A DNA stretch of 64,000 nucleotides from Boswellia sacra (Eukaryota > Streptophyta > Magnoliopsida > Sapindales > Burseraceae), in NCBI GenBank assembly GCA_013180625.2, contig SNVD02011384.1, positions 46,130 to 110,129 of the forward strand, given 5' to 3'. Positions 10,916 to 21,941 of the stretch are shown piece after piece. The notes beneath the pieces were generated by a model, which worked only from the letters and a program-made list of their open reading frames with translations, was not told the DNA's origin and did no database searches. The position numbers and the translations under genes were made by a program. The first letter of the stretch is position 1. Each line of letters begins with the position of its first letter.

Positions 10916-12121
10916 AATAACTAGAAGGCCTCTTTAATTCCAAATTAAACTCTTAATCAATTACCATATTTAATTTATTAATAGGCCCAAAAAAGAGTCA
11001 TTAGTTATGAGGGATCAAGTTCATACTGAAGGAATAGGTTGAAGGGTATCTGTTTTTTAGTCAGCCTGCAAAATCAAACATAAGAAAATTGAACATACCA
11101 TTTAATTATATACATTCTAGGGAAAAAATGAAACTCCAATCAATATACATGCAATGTGATATTGTGAAGGAGACATTGAAGCTTCAGTGGAAGATTTGGA
11201 TAGTTTGACATAGAAGCTTCATTAATTTATTTTTCTTTCTCTTCTACATACATAACAACACTAACTTTAATTACTTGGCCCATACAAATATAAGAAGAAT
11301 ATATATATATATATTGTTTCCAATTTTAATATTTCTTTCAATGGGCTCCACAATAATCATATATAAATTGTCTTCTTTTATTGCATAACAATCATGAAAT
11401 TACAGTATAAAATGTAATAATAACAATCATTTGTGCATGATATAAATATAGACTAAACATGTTACAAGTAAATAAATTAAAAAAAATTGAACTACAAGTT
11501 TTCATTATTAATTTGAATCAAAAGATAGCAAATATGAACCAAAGTTGCCACTCTGATTTTTTCAACTTAGTTTCTTAGTAATTAATTAGTAATTTCTTAT
11601 TTTTATTTTTTGAACACAAATGTAACTAAAGCCAACAAGTCCTATCGTGTTATGATTATTTGGTCTTAAAACCGCTTGTTAAACCATAAGAAACTTTATC
11701 ATCTAAATTAGATGTCACCAAGATTGTTGTAGGTGATAAAAGCTAATATAACAAAAACAAGATAAAGAGCTTAGCAATAAATAAGTAAATATATTTAAAA
11801 AAAGAAAAAGAAAAAGAAAAAGAAAACGCAAATTGTTACATGCCTTTCAACAATTTAGCACATTATGCATTGGAAATACCTGAAAGACCACCTCTTACAT
11901 GCACGGGAAGTCCTGATAATGACTTTAACAAAGAGAGAGGAAAATATCAAAAAACATAGAAACAGAAGTAGATAAGTGAGCCGGCATCCCTCCCACCTAC
12001 AATAATGGCACCTTCCTCTTGAAGCTTAGAAGGTGTTAAATTTTGGAAAGCTTTATCCTTCATAACCATAGCTTTTCTAGCCAACGCCTAGTTAACAACG
12101 TTTGACATTCCAAACATATGT

Positions 12122-12194
12122 GTGTCTATATATACATACATACATACATACATATGTATATATATATACATACATACATACATACATACATACA

Positions 12195-12230
<36 letters not shown>

Positions 12231-12256
12231 TATATATACACACACATATATATATA
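12122..12256 (+). repeat. TACA / TA microsatellite
   Basis: This is a run of TACA tetranucleotides flanked and interrupted by TA dinucleotide stretches, about 135 bases in all. It is simple-sequence DNA with no other content and would be a polymorphic marker. Confidence 0.95.
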
Positions 12257-12670
12257 AGACTAGTTATTTTATGAACTAAACGTTGACTTCGCTCTTTGTA
12301 CCTTAAATCTAGCAGATGCCAAACAAGAAAGCCAATGATTTTAGAACTTAAAATCTGCTACTGATCACAACTTATATTTCTACTAAACTAATGAAATTTC
12401 TACAATTTTAAAAACACTTTTCTCACATTTTAAATAAAAAAGCCAAACAAAATGTTTAAAAATAAGAATCTAATAATAAATGAAGTATCAAATAATAATG
12501 GAGGAAATAATTAAGCTATAAGGTAGCAAAACGAACATACTTGTGATTCTGAATGCTGCAAATGTATTAGATCAATTGAACAATGGATCCTTTATTAACA
12601 TGGTTGGTCCTGATACAGTCGTTGAGTTGAGTTGCAAGCATCACATGCTGAGTGGACACTAAGTTGGAGA

Positions 12671-13042
12671 TCAAAAACCTCTACCTCTTCTGAGTACTCC
12701 CAACCAATTTATATCCATGACCTGAAACAACAGCTTCGAGTTCACATCTCCACCATTAATCATAGCGATAGAGTTAGGCATGAGATTCACAGGCATGGCT
12801 GAAATGTGAAAGAGAATTGCAGGAAGGCGAAAAAAACCTAGAAATGAAGGATGAGACGAGGAAGAAGCCCACCTAGAATCCTTCCCATCACATGGTGGCA
12901 CATCATCAAAATCAGACATCAAGCCAATTACATCCTCAAACTGTATTGACGAGTCAGCTTCGTCATTTTCCTTAAAGCCAAAATAATGCATAAACCCAAA
13001 TAGCAAATCCGAAAATTCACTATGCAATGCCCTTAGAATCAT
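12671..13042 (-). other. unrecognised 123-aa open frame
   Basis: The frame starts MILRALHSEFSDLLFGFMHY and includes an acidic stretch (FEDVIGLMSDFDDVPP). Directly upstream on the same strand, another frame (about 13115-13020) reads as an acidic-basic stretch with LLEDDEDKDKAIMKINEDD and runs into a stop. I recognise no domain in either. Composition and placement just upstream of a GA-rich region could mean a degraded host exon pair. No reliable splice model was found, so it may be chance. 12257-12670 holds nothing recognised. Confidence 0.2.
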
Positions 13043-13241
13043 CTTCGTTAATCTTCATTATGGCCTTATCTTTATCCTCGTCGTCTTCAAGAAGTATAAG
13101 CAATACTAAATCTTCATGCACATGAAATAAATAAATAAATAATAAAAATAAAAAATTAGAAGAAAGGGAAGGAAACTAACCAGATTTAAAGACTAAGGGC
13201 GCAAGAAAGTGAGGTGAGCTGCTGATGCTTGGATGAGAGAG

Positions 13242-13600
13242 TAGGGGTATACACGGGTTGGGTTGGGTCGGGTTATGCCCATCCCGACACGACCCGATGC
13301 ATGGTCGGGTTTGAAAATTTTGGCCCGTGATCGGGTTTTTTTTGAAGTATAGAACCCGAGGTGTAACCCGAATGGTTGGGTCGGGTCGGGATGCAAAAAA
13401 CAAAGAAAGACCAATAAGAGATTGACACGTGGCAAATTTTATTTACTTAAAAAAATTTCTCATCGAGTCGGGTTTCATCGAGTTAGATAGATCCAACCCA
13501 ATTTCAAACCTGATTTCAGGTTTTTTTAAAGTCTTAACCCACCTTTAACCAGATAAACCCGATCGGGTCAGGTCGGGTCGGGTAATTTTGAACACCCCTA
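13242..13600. mobile_element. 359-bp non-autonomous hAT element with perfect 8-bp target-site duplication
   Basis: The element starts TAGGGGTATACACGGG and ends GAACACCCCTA, giving imperfect inverted ends (TAGGGGTGTTC on the reverse of the right end). It is flanked on both sides by TGAGAGAG (13234-13241 and 13601-13608), the 8-bp duplication typical of hAT insertion. Both sub-terminal regions are dense in GGGTCGGGT motifs, probably transposase-binding sites. It has no coding capacity. About 170 bp at each end resemble the ends of the 7.3-kb hAT at 48771-56068, so it is likely an internally deleted relative moved by that family. Confidence 0.9.
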
Positions 13601-13916
13601 TGAGAGAGGAAGTAAAAGTGAAAGAGAGGTGAGGCTAGGGTAAGAGAGAAAATGGAATTGAAAAAGAGAAAGTGAGAAAAAGACTAATTGGGTAAGGTCT
13701 ATTTATTTATATTTGTTACTCATTTAAGAACGTGACAAATATGTAATTAAATTAAAGACAAAAGGTGTCAAATATGTAGAAAAAGTGGGTTGACTTTCAA
13801 TTATATGTTATAAGTGACTCCTTCTCAGAAAACCATCAAATAAAAAAAAAATATAAAAGTGTCAAATATGAAAAAAATTATTGTAGTCCATGTTTCGGAG
13901 TTTATTATTATTATTT

Positions 13917-15010
13917 TTTTTTGCGAATATTTAGAATCATGCTTAGGAGCACATTTTAGAATCAAGCTTAAGAGCACATGATTAGAATCATGTTAGGAAA
14001 ACTTATAATTGCTTTAAAGTATGCTAGGGAATAACATAGAATAGGTAAGAATTGCCATGATTTTTGATTGCTTGAGTGAGGCTAGAATAGCTATATTTTG
14101 CCATGTTTGATTCAATTAGGCTAGAATATGCCATGATAACCATGATTAGGCTATAAATGCCATGTCTAGGTTATAATTACTATATTTAGAAATTTCATTA
14201 TCAATTGAATTTTGCTAGAATAATAATGAATAGGTAGAATTATCATGATAAAAATTATCAAATTTAAGTAGAAGTGCCATGATTTTAGATTGTGGCTTTG
14301 TATTGGATTTTAATTGATTGATTGATTTTATAATTGTGATGATTAGAAATATGAATGATTAATTATGATTGTATGATGTCATAAAGTGGTGGCGGACTCA
14401 CATTGATGGTGAGGGACCATCACTTAGAATGATGAATATGTATGGATGTGCATGTAGAGGCTTCATAAGCATTGAATAAATTCACATGTGATGGTGCGGA
14501 ATTCATTATTTATCGAGTCTTAAATGGATTATTTATATGGAAGATATGATTTGTATGAATGTTGTTATATCAATGTGATATTTTGAAGTGTTTAGAAGTA
14601 GAATTTATTTTATTTGTTAAATAACAATTGTTGTAATCCTATTCCTTATCCCCCATGTTTGAAAAGGAATGTAACTCTATTCTCCTCCCCTTTTCTTTTT
14701 ATGAATATTACAGTTGCTATTGATCGAAAATCACCTTACATGCTTAATGAAGATGAAATTGGAAATGTGTGCATAAATAAATCACTTAAACCGACTATAT
14801 AACAACTTAAGCTATTCTTGTTTGTTATATCCTAGTGGAGGCTGGATTTAGATCCGACCAAGGTGAATGACTCATACCTAACCAATCTAGGTGGCGATTG
14901 TATTCTTCAGACTTGCCCCATGGCTCGTTTGTGTTCTCTTAAGTCTCAAAAAGGGCTTTGACATAGTGTCGTGGTCACAAACGCTTAACAGGGTGAAATT
15001 CTTGTTCACA
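13917..15010 (+). mobile_element. Tat/Ogre-type LTR, 5'-truncated, plus orientation
   Basis: From about 13917 the sequence follows the 3' half of the LTR at 19823-21884: clusters of GAATCATGCTTAGGAGCA, then blocks of AGGCTAGAATATGCCATG, GGTGAGGGACCATCACT, and a terminal GGGTGAAATTCTTGTTCACA. The U3 half with the TATA box is missing. A degraded tRNA-Arg primer-binding site (TGGTGACTCTACTAG) starts at 15012. 13609-13916 is AT-rich with a purine-rich start and holds no gene. Confidence 0.8.
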
Positions 15011-15788
15011 GTGGTGACTCTACTAGAAATATGAGAAATTGATTCCAATTGAGATACCAAATTCTAATAGCTTACTTTATTATTTTGAGTCATTGCATCA
15101 CTACACATTGCACACAATGAGCACAAATTGCCTAAACTGGCCGTATGGAATTCGCATGAGAAGTTTTTAGCTCCATTCGACCATTAGATAACTTATGTTG
15201 ATGTCACCAACTTTGAGCACATACCATTAACTTGGTAAAAAAAGTTATCGGCTCAAGGGGGCATCTCTTACTCGAAGTAGCCCAAACCATTAGGCTCTTG
15301 AGACTCAAGCCCATGTAGACGAATCTAGAAATTTTCAATAGGATGAATGTCCAAAACCATGTTGAAATACATGTCCATGGATGTAAATTCCACGTGATTA
15401 GAATAACGTTAACTCAAATCTCATGGATCCATGAACGAATGCCACATGTCAAATCACCCATACGAGCAAAATGGGAACATGTGCCATGAGTTAAGGTTAT
15501 CATGACATTTAGAAGTCATGTTATGATAATCATGAAGAATCCAACATCAACTTGTATGTTAGAATTAGGAGAGAGAATCTCGAATTCCCACATCTCATGA
15601 TGATCACTTGAGAATGAGGCCAAAATTCTAGGAAAAGAGACTTGACCTCACGTGTGTAGGAGGAATAAGGTTGGAAGGCTGAAAGTTTATCTTTGCCCTC
15701 GGACGAGCATGCATCATATCATGCATACATGCATGCATGGCATTAACACCTTTGTTTTATAGCCATCATAGCTTGGGTTAGATGAGCA
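15011..15788 (+). mobile_element. retrotransposon leader (5' untranslated region) without gag
   Basis: This segment matches, in opposite orientation, 31480-32262 and 44080-44880, the stretches between primer-binding site and gag in two other copies. It keeps the leader's palindromic ATGCATACATGCATGC cluster near 15720. It stops at GCTTGGGTTAGATGAG, only a few tens of bases before gag would begin, where it is joined to an LTR in the opposite orientation. Confidence 0.75.
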
Positions 15789-18772
15789 TGGACAAGGATT
15801 TCATCCTGCCTGAGCATTTGCGACCACGACACTGTGTTAAAGCCTCTTTCAAGACCTAAAGGAACACAAACAAGCCCTGAGCACGTCTGGAGAAATGAAG
15901 TCACCACCCAATTATTCAATATGGAATGAATGGGGGCAATCCGATCCCTCGCTTTAGGACCTAAACTACCCTCATCCCTTAAGAGTTGGGTTCGAGAAGT
16001 TAGGTACGAGTCATTCGACCCGCCTGAATCAAAATCTGACCTCCATTAGGGTATACCAAATAAAAATATCTCATATTGACATACAGTCCACTTAAGTTGT
16101 TGATTTTATACACACATCCCATTTTTATCTTCATTTAGATGTGTGAGGTGATTATTCAATCATAGCAGTTGTATATTCATACATAGAAAATGGGAGAAGA
16201 ATTGAATTACATTTCCTTCGAACATAGGAATAAGGGAGAGGATTACATTGCTCTTAAAAAATAAAGTAAATTCTACTTCTAACACTTCATATATTCATTT
16301 ATTCATTCATACAAATCATAGCATATTCATGTAAAAAACATCTTCAATATAATCAATCAATGCGAGATTCTATAAATAAGGAATTCCTCACCACCATATG
16401 TAAGTCTATTCTATATTGATCAAACCTCTACATGCATATTGATACATATATCTATCATTCTTAGTGATGGTCCCTTACCATCAATGTGAGTCCATCATCA
16501 CTTCATGGCATCATTCTAATCATGGTATATTCATGGTACATTCATACATTCATAAATCAATTAAACAAAGCCATAATCTAGAATAATGGCACTTCGACAT
16601 AAATTTGATAATTCTATCATGGTAATTCTACCTATTCTAGCATAATCTATAAGGGATCATGGCATTTCTGGGCTAATTCAAACAATTGAAATCAAATAAG
16701 GCTCTTCTAGCCCAATCAAAGCATTCACGGGGTAATATGATAATTTTTACCTATTCTAGGCTATTTCCTAGCATATATCAAAGCAATTATAAGTTCTTGA
16801 TGCGTTCGAAACTAGCAAGTATACTAGTCGCACAAGTAATAAAGTGATGAGTAAGATATCGTTCCCACGAGGATTGATTCTAATTGAATTTGTTATTTCC
16901 AGCAACAATTAACTAAATGGGGGTTTTGTTGGTTGATTAACTAGATGAAAAACTGAATGCGACGGTAATTAATGAATAACACAATGCAAACTTAATTGAA
17001 ATGGGAATTAATCAATGATATAAATCTGGTTAAGGGATCATTCTCCACCACAAGATATGGATTTGCGAATTAATTGTAGAATTATCGTCCAATTACAACA
17101 TTGAAATTATCAACCGTAGATAACAATAAGCTCTGTTATCCCAATCTTTCCTTACTTTGTTATTAAATAAAACAGGCTCTTTATTTAATCTCTATTCATT
17201 AAACAACTTAGAACAAGCTCTCTAAATTTAATTCAATGGATGCATTACGAAAAGAAAGACAGGTTGATCTAAGCAATAAACACACAAGCTCGGATTATTT
17301 AACTTAGGTTATATTCTCCACTTGCAATCTCTGATCACAATTTTGCTACTAATGATTAGAAATTCAAGACAATTACGGATCAAGATTTCTGATCTAGCAA
17401 TAGACAATATCCAGATTATATTCAGTTGGCCACCCAAATACAATCAGCAAGTAATCATAAGCATTAAACATGGGAAAATACAAGCAACTTCAATTAGAGA
17501 ATTGGATAATAATTTCTTGCACAATCAACTTACAAACACCATATCAAGGGCTTTGAAATCACCCTCAACCAAGTCAGATTTAGTTACACATATTTAGACA
17601 CAATACAAATACAATACAATACATAGCAATTCCAGAAAATGAAAGGGAAATGAAAAACTTAGCAAATCTGATGAAATCTCTTAAGATTTGTAGTTCTTCC
17701 TCTTTCCAAGCCTTCAATCTCCTTCAAGAACTCTAAGAGATGAGAGAAATCCAAAGATGCAGCCTCCTCCACGTTCTCCCCTCTTCAAGTTATGAAAATA
17801 AAACCCTAAAATGTGTTTAAATACTCTGCTACAGTAACTTGCTACAGTGCCCTGTATTTAATAACATGCTACAGTGATATGTGGAATTACAAATATACAC
17901 TTCTCATACCATTTTTATCATAACTTTTGGTACACTACATAAATTCGTGAACCGTAAATTTATCCAGAAAATAGACTTCGAGAGCTTTTCAATGGTATAT
18001 AGCATGTTATCCGGCTAATTGTACATCGATACAATCAACCCCGAGAAATTGGCTGACTAGGAGAGGTGAAAATGAAGGGTTTTACTCCATTTTTGTGCAA
18101 GTTGCTCCAAAACTCTTACAAACATCAAAACCACACAAAACCATAAAAATACCAAGAAATATAGCAAAGAAACATGGACAAATTGATATGAAAGTAATAC
18201 ATAAATAGACACCTATCAGTTCTCTTATCATGATTCTAATCATGTACTCCTACACATGTTTCTAAGCATTTGCAAAGAAAAATAAATTCTTAGACATGTT
18301 TCTAATAGAGAAGGGAAAGCGGACTTACCTCAATACGCTTATCCATCTTGTAAAACAAACAAGGGTCAGAACAATTCATAATAAACCCTAGCATGCTTCT
18401 GAGCATCAAATTAAATCCTAAACATGCTTATTCTAAGCAAAATAAAACCTAATCATGCTTAATTCTAAGCAAGAAAAGTAAACAAGAAAATAGAAGGGAG
18501 AAGAGAAGACTGCTTTGAAGATGTACCATTTTCGAGTTTAGAGTAATAGAATGCCTAAAAATATTTAAATTAGAAAAGACTTCTCGAATTCTCAAGCATA
18601 TCTTCAAGAGGGAGAAGTGATGATTATTCTTAATAATTAGTGTATTGGAAAGTGATTCAAGGGGTGGAGGGAGGTTTATACAGTTGAGGGTTGGAATTGA
18701 AAAAGGAAGCAAAATCCAAAAAAAAAAAAAGAAGAAAAAGGTTTGAAACAAAAATTTCCAAAATTATGGGGC
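15789..18772 (-). mobile_element. Tat/Ogre-type LTR, minus orientation, interrupted by a solo LTR
   Basis: On the minus strand this LTR ends ATCCTTGTCCA at 15789. Rightwards it follows the same block order as 21942-23702, with the 16798-18218 solo LTR inserted in it. It fades at about 18720-18772, before the U3 start, so it is truncated. It faces the plus-oriented LTR at 13917-15010 head to head, with only leader sequence between. Confidence 0.75.
16798..18218 (-). mobile_element. solo LTR (1421 bp), TGATG...TATCA family, with TSD GTTCT
   Basis: Perfect 5-bp duplications GTTCT flank it at 16793-16797 and 18219-18223. On the minus strand it runs TGATAGGTGTCTATTTATG ... TTTCGAACGCATCA. It is one of three copies of the family (others at 57736 and 59184) and sits inside the minus-oriented Tat-type LTR, so it is younger. 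No internal region remains, which fits LTR-LTR recombination. The 91-aa frame inside it is not a gene. Confidence 0.92.
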
Positions 18773-19278
18773 CAATAGCCAGGCCATTGTTGATTTTATC
18801 GAGAATTCTTATCATGCTATTGATTCTTAGACTCATTGGGGATTCTTCTATATCTTTGCAAATTCTTGCAAAATATGAAACATCTCTTGATGATTTCATA
18901 TTAACTCAAACTTCTTACTTTGTTCGGTGTATTCTTCAACAAACTGCTATCTAGTATCTAAAGGAATTTTTCCATGTGAATTGGTCGATGGATTCTATCG
19001 ACTGATGTTACTTTTCTTTCTTTGTGAGTTGCTAAGCTATTACCATGGTTAGGTGCTTGTCGTCGGTACTTCTAAAAAATTCTTTCAGTGTCCTAAGGTT
19101 GAAGTAGATTTTTCTTTTCTTTTCTTTTTTCTTTTCCTCTTCTTTTCTTTCTTGTTCTTTTCTTTTTCCCTCTCTTCTTTTCTTCTTCTCTCTTTTCTTT
19201 TCTTTATCTCTCTCTTCTTTCTTTTGTTTCTTTTTTCTCCTTTCTTTCTTTTTCTTTCATTTACATTTTTGACCGGCT
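18773..19278 (-). mobile_element. retrotransposon internal non-coding region with pyrimidine tract
   Basis: The stretch resembles, inverted, 39420-39790 and, in the same orientation, 56700-56850 (shared blocks AAACATCTCTTGAT, TTGCTATCTAG-like and GAGTTGCTAAGC). It includes a TTTTC/TTC-rich tract at 19107-19262. It belongs to the internal non-coding part of the Tat-type family. The frames through the tract are low-complexity artefacts. Confidence 0.55.
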
Positions 19279-19822
19279 TCATGTGCGGATATTTAGAATC
19301 ATGTGCTCAGCAATACTTCTATCAATTCTAGGCATGTCATCACAGGACCAAGCGAAGGCTTCTTTAAGTTTTTTTAATAATTTTTTGAATCTCTCTCTCT
19401 CTCTCTTCAGGAATTATGTCAAATGCAATGCATACATTCTTGGGTTTTTCAATTGTACCAAGATTAATAACATGAGTTTGAATGATGTTGATGTCAAATA
19501 TGCTAATGGAATGTAAATTATCATGCACAATGCCATTAGGATAGACATCAAACAAGTGAGCAAAATTATTCTTTATTACATTGAATTTTGAAACATCTAC
19601 AATGTCCTCTTCTCCAAATAGGTCAGGAACAAATACATCATCATAGTCGATATCCTTGATCCCTTCTTTGATCAAGGTAGCGAGGTCGATAGATGAGTCC
19701 ATTGGTGCTGCTTGATCTTGAGGCTTCTCTTCCTTGATCTTCATCTTCTCCATTTCTTCAGTCAAGTCATACCCTTTGGAGATTCTGGCTTGAAGGATAT
19801 CCTTGATAATCTCAAATCTGGG
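19279..19822 (-). pseudogene. retrotransposon pol fragment, protease-to-RT linker region
   Basis: The minus-strand frame encodes an acidic linker (residues such as DLATLIKEGIKDIDYDDVF). After one frameshift in an A7 run near 19366 it continues as LKEAFAWSCDDMPRIDRSIA. The EAFAWS..DMP.ID.SIAEH pattern is the conserved segment just upstream of reverse transcriptase in Tat-lineage Ty3/Gypsy polyproteins. The frame ends at TGA 19279-19281; RT, RNase H and integrase are absent. The upstream end abuts the start of the plus-oriented LTR at 19823. It is the only pol-derived sequence I found among this family's copies. Confidence 0.6.
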
Positions 19823-21884
19823 TGTAAACACTGAGTTTTTGAAGCTCAATGATGAAATGAAGATGAATGTTAAGAAAAAAAAAAGACAAAATTCCCCTGA
19901 GGCCAAGAAGAGAAGGGCGAGAAGAAGTTGGTAAAGAGCCTTGAAAACTGACATATGAATTTGAAAATTCACAGAAATTAATCCAGAAGGAATCGATGAT
20001 GAGTCATATACTGTTACGAAGCTACAAATGTCTAGTTTTTATAGAAATTTATAGATTCCAAATTGGAGTTGAATTTGAAAAGTTATGCTTGATTGAAGGA
20101 ACAAAGGTCTGAAGGGACTGCATGGAAGGATGACAAAAAAGGAAAGGGCTAAAGGGATATTAACTGGCTAGCCATCAAACAGCCAACCGGCTATCCAAGA
20201 TAGCTGCTCGAACATCTGACAGCTACCTGGCCATTGGTTAATGGCCGATCGACTGTTAGATAGCCTCCCAGCCGTTTGGAGATAGCTGCCCCGCCTTTTG
20301 TGGCTTATTTTCAAAAATTAGCCTTAAAAACTTCCTTTTTCATCTTCACCCCCCTTCTATATAAACCCCCCTCCTCTCACTTTGCAATACACATTGATTG
20401 TCGAATATAATCATCTTTTCGCCCTCTTGAAGACACGCTCAAGAATTCGAGAAGTCTTTTCTAGTATAAAGATTTTTAGGCGTTTTATTGCTTTAAACCC
20501 GGAAAGGGTATGTCTTGAGAGTAGAATTCTCTCCTACTTCCTACTTTCTATTCTCTCTTTTATTTTTCTTGCTTAGAAGAAGCATGTTTTGGATTTAATT
20601 TTATGCTTAGGAGCATGCTAGGGTTATTATGAATTGTTCTAACTCTATTTATTTTCTAAGATGGATAAGTGTGTCGAGGTAAGTCCGTAATCCCTCATTT
20701 ATTAGAATCATGCTTAATAGTTTACTTTCTTCGTGAATGCTTAGAAACATGCCTAGGAGTATATGTTTAAAATCATACTTAAGAGCACATGATTAGAATC
20801 ATGCTAGGATAATTTATTCGCTTTGATGAATGTTAGGAAATAGCATAGAATAGGTAAGAATTACCGTTTTACACTTAAATTGCTTGTTTGATGATGATTG
20901 CTTGAATTAGGCTAGAATATGCCATGATTACCATGTTTAGGCTAGAATATGCTATGAATGACATATTAGGCTAGAAATGCCATGATAATTAATGTAAATT
21001 ATGCTATAACAGCAACAGGCTAGAATGCCATGATAGAATTATCAAATCTAGCTAGAAAACCATGATATTAGATTATGACTTTGTATTGAATTAATTGATT
21101 AATGAATGTATGAATGTATGAATGTACCATGAATACACTTTAATTAGAATGATGCCATAAAGTGATGGTGGACTCATACTGATGGTGAGAGACCATCACT
21201 AAAGAACGATATATGTATGAATATACATGTACAGGTTTGATAACTATGGAACAGACTCTTATATGGTGGTGAGGAATTCCTTATTATTGAATCTCAAATT
21301 GAATGCTTATTAAATGTATGATTTGAATGAATATGCTTTTATTATTAAATATTTGGTTTGTGAATGTTACATTTGGAGTGTTGGAAGTACAATTACTTTA
21401 TTTTATTATTGAAGAATAACGGATGTAATCCTCTTCCCCTTCTCCCATATTTGAAAGGAATTGTAACTCTATTCTCCTCCCTCTTTCTATGTATGAATAT
21501 ACAATTGCTTTGATTGAATAATCACTTCATATTACTAAAGAAGATAAAAAAGGAAATGTGTGCATTAAACAAACCACTTAAGCAAACTAAGTAACAACAC
21601 GAGCTCTTTTTATTTGGTATTTCCCAACTGGAGGCCGGATTTATCCGGGCGGGTTGAATGATTCATACCTAACTTCTCGAACCCATCTCTGACAGGATGA
21701 GGATTCTTTAGGTTTTGAAATGAGGGATTAGATTACCCCCATTCATTCCCAATTGAGTAATTGGGTGGCGACTCCTTTCTCCAGACGTGCCTATGGCTCG
21801 TTTGTGTTCCTTTACGTCTCGAAAAAGGCTTTGATATAGTGTCGTGGTCACAAACTCTCTCGCAGGATGAAAGCCTTGTTCACA
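19823..21884 (+). mobile_element. 5' LTR (2062 bp) of a plus-strand Tat/Ogre-type element
   Basis: It begins TGTAAACACTGAG and ends GCCTTGTTCACA. It holds a GC-richer block with repeated GGCTAGCC/GGTTAATGGCC motifs (20160-20290), a TATA box, dozens of AGAATCATGCTTAG-type and GGCTAGAATATGCCATG-type short repeats, and is followed by a primer-binding site. Its length agrees with the 2050-bp LTR at 44881-46930. The internal region of this element continues at 35456. Confidence 0.88.
20358..20365 (+). promoter_or_regulatory. TATA box of the Tat/Ogre-type LTR
   Basis: TATATAAA is followed by a run of C and lies 535 bases into the LTR. The same TATATAAACCC context recurs at 41260-41267 in the other plus copy. 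Conservation between copies and position support it as the element's core promoter. Confidence 0.6.
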
Positions 21885-21885
21885 G

Positions 21886-21903
21886 TGGCGACTCCATTGG
21901 GGA
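21886..21903 (+). other. primer-binding site complementary to tRNA-Arg
   Basis: TGGCGACTCCATTGGGGA starts one base after the LTR end. It differs in two positions from the complement of the 3' end of a plant tRNA-Arg (…CCCCAGCGGAGTCGCCA). The same site recurs at 32246-32262 and 44863-44879 on the minus strand. Arg-tRNA priming is a known trait of Ogre-type elements. Confidence 0.8.
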
Positions 21904-21941
21904 TAAGAGAAGTTGATTTCGATGGAAATACCAAATTCTAA

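Noticed and set aside
19053..19331. Phe/Ser/Leu-rich and Lys/Arg/Glu-rich frames at pyrimidine/purine tracts (also 36345-36578, 39398-39676, 61129-61445)
   Set aside because: They are low-complexity translations of TTTTC/GAAAA runs.
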